Origin: CAYZJV01 sp964482325
GTDB taxonomy: Bacteria > Spirochaetota > Spirochaetia > Sphaerochaetales > Sphaerochaetaceae
Length of the DNA: 64,000 nucleotides
NCBI GenBank assembly: GCA_964482325.1
Contig: CAYZXD010000010.1
Span: forward strand, 1-64,000
Reading direction: 5' to 3'
Shown: positions 52,357-60,794 of the stretch, piece after piece
Position numbering within the stretch: position 1 is the first letter of the stretch
Layout: each line of letters starts with the position of its first letter
The notes under the pieces: model-generated
Seen by the model: the letters and a program-made list of their open reading frames with translations, nothing else
Databases searched by the model: none
What the model was told of the DNA's origin: nothing
Translations under genes and position numbers: made by a program

Positions 52357-53226
52357 TCATGTAATGATGGAGAGCGCAAGCTGCATGGAGGCCACCCGTG
52401 AATCCATCGATTCAGAACGGGATGTGAGAATAATCGGGATCTTTGCTCCTACCACGATGGAGGCGGCACGCACCCCCGGAGCCGAAAGGAACGCCTTATA
52501 CGTCGCATTGGCAGCATCGATGTTACCGAATACCAGGATATCGGCATCACCGGGTACTTCACCGGGTATATGTTTGACCTGAGCTGCTGCTGCAGAGAGC
52601 GCAACATCCAACCCGAAGGGACCTTCTACACTGGCTTCAGCGAATACATTGCGTTGTTGCTGTAAAAACACCAGTTGTGAAGCATCAGTGGTCGATACAA
52701 TACGGGGATTCACAGTTTCTACCGGGCAGACAAGAGCGACTTTCGGATGAGGTGTTCCCAGACGATGCGATACCATCACTGCGTTCTGGATAATTTGCAC
52801 TTTCTGATCGATATCAGGAAGAATAGAGACTGCAGCATCACTGAGAATCAGTGATTTATGATACCATGGCAGTTCCAATCGGGCTACGTGACTGAGCAGC
52901 GCTCCTTCACCAAGAAGGGAAAATTGCTTATCGAGGATAGCACGGAGAAAATCAGCGGTATGTACCGAACCTTTCATGAGGGCATGTACTTCATTGGCTG
53001 CAGCATCTTGTGCCGCCTGGCGGCAGGATTCATACGGATTGTCAGTATCATTGACCGTTATCCCGTCTATATCAATATGGATTGCATCAGCGAGTGCTCT
53101 TGTTTCCGCTGCATTCCCGTACAACCGAAATGAGGCAGGCATAACTGAACGCACATGGTCCATCGCATGCAGACTCTCTGCATGAGTGGAACCGACGATG
53201 GCAATGGTCATATCACGGTCCTTCAT
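52357..53226 (-). CDS. ptb: Phosphate butyryltransferase (phosphotransacylase)
   Basis: A 289-residue enzyme of the phosphate acetyl/butyryltransferase family: K-G-S-V-H-T-A-D-F-L-R-A near residue 85 and P-F-G-L-D-V-A-L-S near residue 205 are typical of Ptb rather than Pta. It turns acyl-CoA and phosphate into acyl phosphate. It overlaps buk by 14 bases and is the last gene of the operon. Context suggests isobutyryl-, isovaleryl- or 2-methylbutyryl-CoA as substrate. GGGAGG precedes ATG 53226. Confidence 0.9.
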   Translation of the reverse strand: MKDRDMTIAIVGSTHAESLHAMDHVRSVMPASFRLYGNAAETRALADAIHIDIDGITVNDTDNPYESCRQAAQDAAANEVHALMKGSVHTADFLRAILDKQFSLLGEGALLSHVARLELPWYHKSLILSDAAVSILPDIDQKVQIIQNAVMVSHRLGTPHPKVALVCPVETVNPRIVSTTDASQLVFLQQQRNVFAEASVEGPFGLDVALSAAAAQVKHIPGEVPGDADILVFGNIDAANATYKAFLSAPGVRAASIVVGAKIPIILTSRSESMDSRVASMQLALSIIT

Positions 53227-54295
53227 AATCCAATACCTCCCGAACGCCATCAAGAACAGCAAAGGCGTTTTCAGCCAGAGACTGCATCTCACCCTCGCCG
53301 GGGAATATCAGCAACGGAGCAAGAGTGCCGATACGCCCGTTGATACGTTCTGTTATATAGGTATTATGCGCTATGGCACCGGTAAGCACAACTGCATCTA
53401 CACGGGATGAAAGGACTGCAAACAGTGATGCAATCTCTTTACAAATCTGATACACCAACACATCAATCCAAAAAATTTCCTCTGTTTTACCACTTTGTGC
53501 CCGATCGGCAAATGATTTAAGATCGCGTGTTCCGGTATAGGCGTACAATCCGCCCGACCCGATAATTTTCTTTTTCAACTGCTCGTAATTGTATTTCCCT
53601 GAATAGACAAGACGCACCAGATCGCCCGCAGGAAGCCCTCCGGAACGTTCGGGAGTCAAAGGCCCTTCACCATCAAGAGCATTGTTCACATCAATAACCC
53701 GCCCATTACAGTGAGCGCCCACTGAGATCCCCCCACCGAGATGTGCTACGATCAAGCGGGCCTGTTCATAGGGGATATTGAGCTGTTTTGCAGCCTTTCT
53801 GGCAACATACTTCTGATTCAGCGCATGAAAAATACTCTTACGCGGAATATCCGGCATGCCGGATATCCGGGCAAGATCGATCATTTCATCTACAACAACA
53901 GGATCGGCAATCATAGCATCACATCCATACCGTTTGGCGATGGCATCAGCAAGCGGAGCCCCCAGATTGCACGCATGCTCACCGTAGCGAGCCTGTTCAA
54001 GATCCCGGAGCATCATAGGATTAATCCGGTAGACACCGCTGAGCAGGGGATGGAGTAATCCGCCTCGTCCCATGATCACCGAAAGAGTGCCCGGCTTTAT
54101 CTGATGTTCATCAAGGAATCTGAGTATCAGGTCACGGCGAAAAGAGAACTGAGCATACACGGTCGCAAACTGATCCAGCTGTTCTACTGTATGGTCATGT
54201 ACCTGTTCGGCAATGACACCATCGCGATGAAACAGCGCTAATTTAGTGGTAGTGGATCCTGGATTAATCGCAAGAACAACCTCTTGTTGCTCCAT
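53213..54295 (-). CDS. buk: Butyrate kinase (branched-chain acid kinase)
   Basis: A 360-residue acetokinase-family enzyme. Phosphate motif I-N-P-G-S-T-T-T-K near the start and H-L-G-G-G-I-S-V-G in the middle are diagnostic of Buk. It converts acyl phosphate and ADP to the acid and ATP. Lies nine bases after the 2-oxoacid oxidoreductase genes; AGGGGA precedes ATG 54295. Confidence 0.92.
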   Translation of the reverse strand: MEQQEVVLAINPGSTTTKLALFHRDGVIAEQVHDHTVEQLDQFATVYAQFSFRRDLILRFLDEHQIKPGTLSVIMGRGGLLHPLLSGVYRINPMMLRDLEQARYGEHACNLGAPLADAIAKRYGCDAMIADPVVVDEMIDLARISGMPDIPRKSIFHALNQKYVARKAAKQLNIPYEQARLIVAHLGGGISVGAHCNGRVIDVNNALDGEGPLTPERSGGLPAGDLVRLVYSGKYNYEQLKKKIIGSGGLYAYTGTRDLKSFADRAQSGKTEEIFWIDVLVYQICKEIASLFAVLSSRVDAVVLTGAIAHNTYITERINGRIGTLAPLLIFPGEGEMQSLAENAFAVLDGVREVLDYEGP

Positions 54296-54304
54296 AATAT
54301 TCCC

Positions 54305-55726
54305 CTATTTTGCTAGTAACGCCATCGTCTGTTCAACAAGCTGCAGATTCTGCTGAAGAAACTGCGGTTTATTCAGCACTGCAGGTATACAGGTTTTTAA
54401 CGTATCGATGGTGGTGATCTGAGCAGCAAGTATCAAAGCAGTCACCATGACCACATTTGCTGCAGATTGCAGATGTATCTCGCGAGCCATATCGGTTGCC
54501 GGAATGTAGTGCACGATCAGATCATCACGAACCACCTTCCGCTTGATAATCGATGCATTTACAATCACCAGAGAACCTGGCTGCATCAGCGGTTCAAACA
54601 GATCCAAGGAAGGTCCGTTCATAGCCAACAGGACATTCGGATGATCAATCACGGGACATCCAATTTCGGACTCCGAAAGGGTGACACTAACGTGTGCACT
54701 TCCACCGCGCATCTCAGGTCCATAGGAAGGTAGCCATGCAACATGCAGTTGCTCGGCCATCGCACACGTTGCAAGCAATTCACCTGCTGAGAGTACTCCC
54801 TGACCGCCGAAGCCGGCGATAATCACCTGTTGTGTCTCTTTCAGCGGATGAGTCTTTCGCGTTTCAATAGCCGCTCGGGAATGGAGAAGCGCTACCAGCT
54901 GCTCGTCATTGAGAAAAGGATACTCCTGATCTTCAACGGTCACCTGCGTTTCATGAACCGTATCGCGTACATTGCCCAACGGGTACAGACGAACCATCTC
55001 TTTATCAATCCAGGTTCGTGCATCAACTGCTGACATCCGCCAGTTGGTCGGACACGGTGAAAGTATCTCCACAAAGGAGAATCCCTGATTATCGATCTGG
55101 TTCCTGATTGCTTTTTGCACTGCCCGTCTGGTTCTGTTGATCTCTTTGGGATTGCTCACTGCACATCGTTCGATGAACACCGGCGCACTAAGTGCATCCA
55201 TCACCTCCGCCATTCCGAGGGGATTCCCATCACGGAGAGGATCTCTGCCAAAGGGAGTCGTCAGAGTTTTCTGTCCAAGGGGAGTAGTAGGAGCCATCTG
55301 CCCCCCCGTCATACCATATATGGCATTGTTGACAAAGATAACAGTCATCGATTCTCCCCGGTTAGCTGCATGCATGATTTCTGTCATACCGATACCAGCA
55401 AGATCCCCATCCCCCTGATAACTGATGACTATGGCATCCTTGGCTGTCCTTTTTATACCGGTAGCTACTGCAGGGGCTCTTCCATGAGAACACTGCACAT
55501 TTCCGGTATCGAAATAGTAGTAGGCAAACACTGCACAGCCTACAGGACTGAGCATTACCGTACGATCCTGAACTCCCAGAAGATCTATGGATTCTGCAAT
55601 GATCTTATGGATCGTCCCATGCCCGCAACTCGGACAATAGTGTGTTACAATAGATCCTGGAGCCTTTCGCTCATAGGTATCATACAGAGAGTTAGCTTTC
55701 CCGTACCGCAATGTCTCACCAGTCAT
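54305..55726 (-). CDS. 2-Oxoacid:ferredoxin oxidoreductase, fused beta and gamma subunits
   Basis: A 473-residue fusion. Residues about 1-260 are the TPP-binding beta subunit (Y-C-P-S-C-G-H-G, then G-D-G-D-L-A-G-I-G and N-N-A-I-Y-G-M-T-G-G-Q). Residues about 290-473 are the gamma subunit (G-F-G-G-Q-G-V-L-S-A-G-E, L-P-S-Y-G-P-E-M-R-G-G). These subunits are usually separate genes. The complex decarboxylates 2-oxoacids to acyl-CoA and reduces ferredoxin. The start overlaps the alpha gene by four bases. Confidence 0.9.
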   Translation of the reverse strand: MTGETLRYGKANSLYDTYERKAPGSIVTHYCPSCGHGTIHKIIAESIDLLGVQDRTVMLSPVGCAVFAYYYFDTGNVQCSHGRAPAVATGIKRTAKDAIVISYQGDGDLAGIGMTEIMHAANRGESMTVIFVNNAIYGMTGGQMAPTTPLGQKTLTTPFGRDPLRDGNPLGMAEVMDALSAPVFIERCAVSNPKEINRTRRAVQKAIRNQIDNQGFSFVEILSPCPTNWRMSAVDARTWIDKEMVRLYPLGNVRDTVHETQVTVEDQEYPFLNDEQLVALLHSRAAIETRKTHPLKETQQVIIAGFGGQGVLSAGELLATCAMAEQLHVAWLPSYGPEMRGGSAHVSVTLSESEIGCPVIDHPNVLLAMNGPSLDLFEPLMQPGSLVIVNASIIKRKVVRDDLIVHYIPATDMAREIHLQSAANVVMVTALILAAQITTIDTLKTCIPAVLNKPQFLQQNLQLVEQTMALLAK

Positions 55727-56793
55727 ACCACACCTCTTTTTCGCTGGGACGCTCTATCATCAAGCAGGGCAGAGGTTAGTTCCTCTACGGTAGGAATCAC
55801 TCCTCCCATATACATATGTCGAAAAACCGGAACTTTCCCCGAGGCAGCAAGTTCGACGTCATCAGCCATCTGCCCGTTGCTGAGTTCCACCACTGCGAGG
55901 GGAACACGTTTTCTTGCCAGACGTGCTATTTCCTTTTTGGGAAATGGATAGAGACTTTTCGGTCGAAGCAGTCCGGCTTTGATACCACTCTTACGCAACT
56001 GCATCACGGCAGAGTGACTGATTCTTGCAGAAATCCCATAGGCTATTACCACAAATTCCGCATCATCAAGATCGTACGATTGATAATCCACACAGGCTTC
56101 TTCCACCGATGCATAGGTTCGTTGCAGCTGTTCATTGTGTTCCTTAAGCTGTTCAGGACTCATATAGATTGAAGTGATCAGATTGTTTCTGCTTTGCTTA
56201 TCGCCGTACACAGCCCACTCTTTTCGTCTTCCGTGCAAAACTGGGCCGGAAATCTCTACCGGTTCCATCATCTGACCGATATACGCATCACTGAGAATAC
56301 AGACGGTCATTCGATACCGGTCGGCAAGCTCGAAGGCATTACGCGTAAGGGTGAACATTTCCTGCGCCGAAGCAGGCGCTAACACAATATTCCGATAGTT
56401 TCCGTGTCCTCCCCCCTTGATAACCATATTGTAATCACTCTGTTCCGGCCAGATATTCCCTAGACCGGGACCCGCCCGCTGCATGTCGATAACCACAGCG
56501 GGAAGACGTGCTCCGGCAAGATAGGAGAGACCTTCACTCATGAGAGCAATGCCGGGTCCGGAAGAGGCAGTCATTACCCGTGCTCCGGCTGCCGCGGCTC
56601 CGTAAAGCATGTTGATTACACTCACCTCTGATTCTGCTTGTAAAAAGGTTCTTCCTGCAGCGGTCATATAACGGGCAGCCGTCTCGGCAATCTCACTTGC
56701 AGGGGTGATGGGATATCCGAAGAAATGGGTACAGCCGCCCATAAGAGCCCCGTACACCGCGGCTTCATTTCCCTTCATCAGACGCATTGCCAT
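55723..56793 (-). CDS. 2-Oxoacid:ferredoxin oxidoreductase, alpha subunit
   Basis: A 356-residue pyrimidine-binding alpha subunit: G-N-E-A-A-V-Y-G-A-L near the start, G-Y-P-I-T-P-A-S-E-I, and T-A-S-S-G-P-G-I-A-L-M. It is of the short type found in 2-ketoisovalerate and 2-oxoglutarate ferredoxin oxidoreductases. ATG 56793 overlaps the ferredoxin stop by one base (TGATG), and GAGGAGG lies seven bases upstream. Confidence 0.92.
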   Translation of the reverse strand: MAMRLMKGNEAAVYGALMGGCTHFFGYPITPASEIAETAARYMTAAGRTFLQAESEVSVINMLYGAAAAGARVMTASSGPGIALMSEGLSYLAGARLPAVVIDMQRAGPGLGNIWPEQSDYNMVIKGGGHGNYRNIVLAPASAQEMFTLTRNAFELADRYRMTVCILSDAYIGQMMEPVEISGPVLHGRRKEWAVYGDKQSRNNLITSIYMSPEQLKEHNEQLQRTYASVEEACVDYQSYDLDDAEFVVIAYGISARISHSAVMQLRKSGIKAGLLRPKSLYPFPKKEIARLARKRVPLAVVELSNGQMADDVELAASGKVPVFRHMYMGGVIPTVEELTSALLDDRASQRKRGVV

Positions 56794-57014
56794 CACTGCA
56801 CCTCCTCTTCTGTTAACACCGTAAGCGCGCCCGGCTCCGGGCAGCTCAAGAAACAGAGACCGCAGGCAGTACAGCCTTCAGCTTGATCAAATGCTACCGG
56901 CGCGTAGCCTAATGTATTTAATCGATCAGATATATGCAGACAGTGCTTAGGACAGACAGATACACAGATTGCACATCCTTTACACTCGTTTTCACGTACA
57001 CGTACGCTATTCAC
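56793..57014 (-). CDS. 2-Oxoacid:ferredoxin oxidoreductase, delta (ferredoxin) subunit
   Basis: A 73-residue ferredoxin with two [4Fe-4S] motifs (C-K-G-C-A-I-C-V-S-V-C-P and C-T-A-C-G-L-C-F-L-S-C-P). I start at GTG 57014 because AAGGAGG lies exactly five bases upstream; a longer reading from ATG 57065 or GTG 57098 has no ribosome-binding site at proper distance and adds residues unlike the family. First gene of the delta-alpha-betagamma-buk-ptb operon. Confidence 0.88.
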   Translation of the reverse strand: MNSVRVRENECKGCAICVSVCPKHCLHISDRLNTLGYAPVAFDQAEGCTACGLCFLSCPEPGALTVLTEEEVQ

Positions 57015-57088
57015 ATAAACCTCCTTAGCCGCACAAGGGTGGCATCCGGTTTCTGTAATGCTCATCCAGACAGATGAGCTCCCTATTA

Positions 57089-57117
57089 ATGCTGACACTT
57101 TAATCTTAATGTGTCAA
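57089..57117 (-). promoter_or_regulatory. Promoter and operator-like dyad of the 2-oxoacid oxidoreductase operon
   Basis: On the minus strand, TTGACA (57112-57117) and CAGCAT (57089-57094) are 17 bases apart. A 24-base near-palindrome (57093-57116) with outer arms TGACAC and GTGTCA and inner TTAA repeats covers the -35 box and the spacer. A repressor bound there would shut the operon. Confidence 0.5.
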
Positions 57118-57205
57118 GTTAGATATATTCTCATTTTATGTCAAAAACAATCATTTCGGATAAACAAACTCTTGCTATACTTGCAAAAAGATGATATATA
57201 ACAGT

Positions 57206-57233
57206 TTGACAATATTTGTTATTTTGTTATTTT
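57206..57233 (+). promoter_or_regulatory. Promoter of the acyl-CoA synthetase gene
   Basis: TTGACA (57206-57211) and TATTTT (57228-57233) are 16 bases apart in an AT-rich region, followed by AAAGGAGG before ATG 57252. Confidence 0.5.
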
Positions 57234-57251
57234 AAAGAAAAGGAGGCTTCT

Positions 57252-59144
57252 ATGTATCAAACATTGCCGCAATTGCTGCAGCACATCGTCACTACATATG
57301 GAGCAAATGAAGCCCAATTATCAAAAGATGATAACGGGACATTCCTACCAACCACGTATCATGAGTTCTATGATGAAGTACTCCGTCTTGCTTCCGGCCT
57401 TGCACAATTGGGAGTCACAAGAGAGGAGCCGGTAGGGCTCATTTCCGATAACCGCAAAGAATGGCTTGTTGCCGATATGGCCATTCTTGCTCTTGGCGCT
57501 GCTGATGTTCCCCGTGGCAGGGATGCCATGCCGTATGAGCTGCAGTTCATTCTCAAGGTTACCGAATGCCGTACCTGCTTCGCAGAAAATGCAGAACAGG
57601 CAAAGAAGATTCTTGAACTGACAAAAGAGCTCCCACACCTGCAGAGACTGATCATTATCGATACCACGCATCACACCCGTGCAGAGCTGCCCAGCAGTGA
57701 TACCGTGCAGATACTGACCTATGAACAGGTTATGGCACAGGGAAAGGCACAACCGCAGCAGATCGAAGAGGAAATTGCGCAAGGCAAAGAGGATGATATT
57801 GCTACCATCATTTTTACCAGTGGCACCACGGGAGAACCGAAGGGAGTCATGCTGACCCACCGGAATTTCCTATTCCAGTTGGAACAACTTCCTCAGGTCA
57901 TCCCCTTTGCAAAGGGGGAACGTTGGTTAAGTGTTCTCCCGGTCTGGCACTCGTTTGAACGGATACTGCAATATGTCATCGTTTCTCAGGCTTCCACCAT
58001 TGCCTACTCAAAACCCATAGGAAAGATCATGCTTGTTGATCTGCAACGGGTAAATCCCGCATGGATGGGATCGGTTCCCCGAATATGGGAAGCGGTAAAA
58101 GCGGGTATCTACCAGAATGTGAAAGGCAAAAGTCCCATTGCCCGCGGATTGTTTCACTTCTTTGTCTGGGCAGGGGCTCATCATGCCAAAGCACTGAATC
58201 TGGTAACCAATCGGGTGCCGCAGTTCAGCAGACGCTGGTATCCCATTGACTTCGTATTGGGAATCCTTCCCCTGATCCTGCTCACTCCGTTCAAATTCCT
58301 CGGTAATGTACTTATTTTCAAAACCATCCGGAAAAAATTCGGGACACAATTCCGTGCCGGGGTTTCGGGTGGAGGATCGCTCCCCTCTTCTGTAGACAAC
58401 TTTTTCAAAGCGATCGGTATTACCTTGCTTGATGGTTATGGGTTAACCGAAACGGCACCGGTAATCGGGTTACGGAAGATTTCTCATCAGGTTCCGGGAA
58501 CAGTTGCACCACTGCCGAACACGGAAATAAAGATCATCGATGAGCAAGGCAATCAGGTCAAACCGGGAGAAAAGGGAGTGATCTGGGCTCGCGGAGGACA
58601 GGTAATGGCCGGGTACTATAAGCGTCCTGATCTCACAAAAGCGATCATGGACGAACAGGGGTGGTTGAATACCGGTGATATCGGAGTATGGACGCACCGG
58701 GGCGAATTCGCCATTCGTGGTCGAGCTAAGGATACCATAGTACTCTCCGGTGGAGAAAACATTGAACCCGTACCGATCGAGGGACGCCTCAGAGAGTCTG
58801 AATATATTGAGCAGGCAGTAATTGTAGGCCAGGATAAAAAGTATCTTGCAGCCCTGATTGTCCCCGACACGAAGCAACTAGAGTTCTATCTCAAGGATAA
58901 TGGTATTCCATACATGGCACGGGCAGAGCTTACCGAACTGCCTGAAGTACATGAATTACTACAGGCAGAGATCAATGAGCTGGTCAGCGCAAAGAATGGG
59001 TTCAAGAGTTATGAACGCATCAATCGCTTCACCATTCTCAAATCCCCATTCGAGGTAGGCAGAGAATTGTCTGCAAAGCAGGAAGTGATGCGCCATAAGA
59101 TTGCCCAGCGGTATGAGAAGGAGATCGCTGCACTTTTCAGTTGA
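57252..59144 (+). CDS. fadD: Long-chain acyl-CoA synthetase (AMP-forming)
   Basis: A 630-residue adenylate-forming enzyme that activates fatty acids to acyl-CoA. Motifs: P-loop I-F-T-S-G-T-T-G-E-P-K-G, then D-G-Y-G-L-T-E-T-A-P, W-L-N-T-G-D-I-G and the hinge R-G-R-A-K-D-T-I-V-L. There is an internal hydrophobic stretch (F-V-L-G-I-L-P-L-I-L-L, near residue 335), suggesting membrane association. Divergent from the 2-oxoacid operon. AAAGGAGG precedes ATG 57252. Confidence 0.92.
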   Translation: MYQTLPQLLQHIVTTYGANEAQLSKDDNGTFLPTTYHEFYDEVLRLASGLAQLGVTREEPVGLISDNRKEWLVADMAILALGAADVPRGRDAMPYELQFILKVTECRTCFAENAEQAKKILELTKELPHLQRLIIIDTTHHTRAELPSSDTVQILTYEQVMAQGKAQPQQIEEEIAQGKEDDIATIIFTSGTTGEPKGVMLTHRNFLFQLEQLPQVIPFAKGERWLSVLPVWHSFERILQYVIVSQASTIAYSKPIGKIMLVDLQRVNPAWMGSVPRIWEAVKAGIYQNVKGKSPIARGLFHFFVWAGAHHAKALNLVTNRVPQFSRRWYPIDFVLGILPLILLTPFKFLGNVLIFKTIRKKFGTQFRAGVSGGGSLPSSVDNFFKAIGITLLDGYGLTETAPVIGLRKISHQVPGTVAPLPNTEIKIIDEQGNQVKPGEKGVIWARGGQVMAGYYKRPDLTKAIMDEQGWLNTGDIGVWTHRGEFAIRGRAKDTIVLSGGENIEPVPIEGRLRESEYIEQAVIVGQDKKYLAALIVPDTKQLEFYLKDNGIPYMARAELTELPEVHELLQAEINELVSAKNGFKSYERINRFTILKSPFEVGRELSAKQEVMRHKIAQRYEKEIAALFS

Positions 59145-59167
59145 TATCACATTTTGATCGTACCTTC

Positions 59168-59205
59168 AGCCCCGGGGACTTGTCTTTCCGGGGCTATTTA
59201 TTATT
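59168..59205 (+). terminator. Terminator of the acyl-CoA synthetase gene
   Basis: AGCCCCGG (59168-59175) pairs with CCGGGGCT (59188-59195) around a 12-base loop, followed by a T-rich tail. Confidence 0.75.
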
Positions 59206-59242
59206 GTTGCATTTGCAACATACTATACCAAACAACTATGTT
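59205..59242 (+). promoter_or_regulatory. Promoter and operator-like dyad of the DUF1858-DUF438 operon
   Basis: TGTTGCA-TT-TGCAACA (59205-59220) is a perfect 7+7 inverted repeat. It overlaps a possible -35 box TTGCAA (59213-59218), with TATGTT (59237-59242) 18 bases on. A Crp/Fnr-family regulator of the NO/redox type is a reasonable guess. Confidence 0.5.
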
Positions 59243-59265
59243 ATCATGAGGATGATGGAGAGAAG

Positions 59266-59517
59266 ATGCCACAGAAAACAATAGATCTTGAAAAGACGGT
59301 GGGAGCCTTGTGCGCTGCAGACAGTTCCCTGGCTCAGGTCCTTGCAGAGTTGGGATTCACCGAAATTGTGAAACCAATCATGCTGCAGACGGTGGGGAAG
59401 GTCATGACACTGCCGAAAGGAGCGCGTATGCGCAATCTGAATCTCAATGAAGTGATTCAGGGACTAGAAGCACATGGATACACCGTAATCGGGAAACCAC
59501 AGGAGGAACAGATATGA
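59266..59517 (+). CDS. DUF1858 protein
   Basis: An 83-residue protein matching DUF1858: D-L-E-K-T-V near the start, L-A-E-L-G-F, then T-V-G-K-V-M-T-L-P-K-G-A. Such domains are often encoded beside or fused to DUF438 and hybrid-cluster or hemerythrin-like proteins. GGAGAG precedes the ATG. It overlaps the DUF438 gene by four bases (ATGA). Confidence 0.85.
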   Translation: MPQKTIDLEKTVGALCAADSSLAQVLAELGFTEIVKPIMLQTVGKVMTLPKGARMRNLNLNEVIQGLEAHGYTVIGKPQEEQI

Positions 59518-60754
59518 GTGCTGAAATAAATAACAGCGTCTACCGCCAGCAGAAACTGAAAGAGTTGATTCAGCGGCTGCATAACGGTGAAGATTTTGAA
59601 GCGGTAAAAGCAGATTTTGCCCGAGAATTTGAAGGTGTCGGAGCTGATGAGATTGCCAATATGGAAAAAGCTCTTATTGAACAGGAGGGAGTGAGGGTAG
59701 AAGAAATTCAGAAACTGTGTGACGTGCATGCCTCACTTTTCAAAGGTTCAGTGGCAGATATTCACGCCGATAAGAAACACAGCACAGATCAGGGGCATCC
59801 TACCTGGGTACTTCGTGAGGAAAATCGTGCTGTTGAAAGACTGTTTTCCGATCGAATTGATGTACATACTGCTGCAATACAGCAGGGTAATGTACGAGCT
59901 GTAGGAGAACTGATTCAGGATCTTGCCGACCTTTGGCAGATAGATCGGCATTACAGCAGAAAGGAGAACCTGTGGTTCCCGATTATGGAACGGTACGGTA
60001 TCACGGCACCACCAAAGGTGATGTGGGGAGTTGATGATGAGATTCGTGACATGATCAAACAGTGCCGCTCACAGCTTGATGAGCTTGCCTCTGGCGGGAA
60101 ACCCGAAGAGGGAGCAATCCAGGAGTTCCTTACCCTGCTTGCCGATACAAAAAATCAGATCATGGAGATGATTTCCAAAGAGGAGGATATTCTTATCCCC
60201 ATGGCAGTGAGGTGTTCTTCCTCACTGACTGGCGACAGATCACTGAAGGAAGCAGTGAAATCGGGTATTGTCTCCTTGATGATCACCCTTCATGGCACAT
60301 CCCCGTTGAGCAACCGCCGGTGGTTAAGACATCAGCAATGTCAGAAGGAGTTATCACCTTACCCACCGGTTCCTTTACTCCCGAATTGCTTACTCGAGTA
60401 CTGAATACCCTTCCAGTGGATATCACCTTTGTTGATGCCAATGATGAAGTAGCGTACTTCTCTCAGGCTCGTGAACGGATTTTCCCCCGGACAACAGCAA
60501 TCATCGGCAGAAAGGTAATAAACTGTCATCCACCGGCCAGCATGCATATTGTAGAACAGATCATCGGTGACTTTAAAAGCGGGAAACGTGATATTGCCGA
60601 GTTCTATATCCATCTCGGCGAGGTATACGCGCATATTCGATATTATCCTGTCAGGGATGAACAGGGGACCTACCTCGGTACGCTGGAGGTGACGCAGAAT
60701 ATTGCCCCTATTCAGCAACTTTCAGGTGATAAACGCCTTCTTGATGAAGAGTAA
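59514..60754 (+). pseudogene. DUF438/hemerythrin/PAS protein split by a one-base frameshift
   Basis: Two frames together give one DUF438-hemerythrin-PAS protein of about 413 residues. The first frame (59514 to about 60205) holds DUF438 and the hemerythrin-like domain (E-E-N-R-A-V-E, R-H-Y-S-R-K-E-N-L-W-F-P, V-M-W-G-V-D-D-E-I-R, E-E-D-I-L-I-P-M). Just after I-L-I-P-M-A the frame should continue as E-V-F-F-L-T-D-W, but that is in another frame: one base is missing near 60207-60215. The remainder (to 60754) carries the PAS domain (L-P-V-D-I-T-F-V-D, C-H-P-P-A-S-M, E-V-T-Q-N-I). Either a sequencing error or a true lesion. The uncorrected first frame stops at 60404. Confidence 0.85.
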
Positions 60755-60761
60755 TCACCAG

Positions 60762-60792
60762 ACGGGGCTACCGGATCGGTAGCCTCGTTTTT
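60762..60792 (+). terminator. Terminator after the DUF438 gene
   Basis: ACGGGGCTACC (60762-60772) pairs with GGTAGCCTCGT (60778-60788) with one G-T pair and a five-base loop, followed by five T residues. Confidence 0.85.
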
Positions 60793-60794
60793 GG

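Noticed and set aside
55115..55951. A 278-codon plus-strand open frame across the 2-oxoacid oxidoreductase genes
   Set aside because: Antisense to two well-supported overlapping genes and without recognisable domains.
60200..60260. Programmed ribosomal frameshift in the DUF438 gene
   Set aside because: No slippery heptamer or downstream structure is evident; a lost base explains the break more simply.
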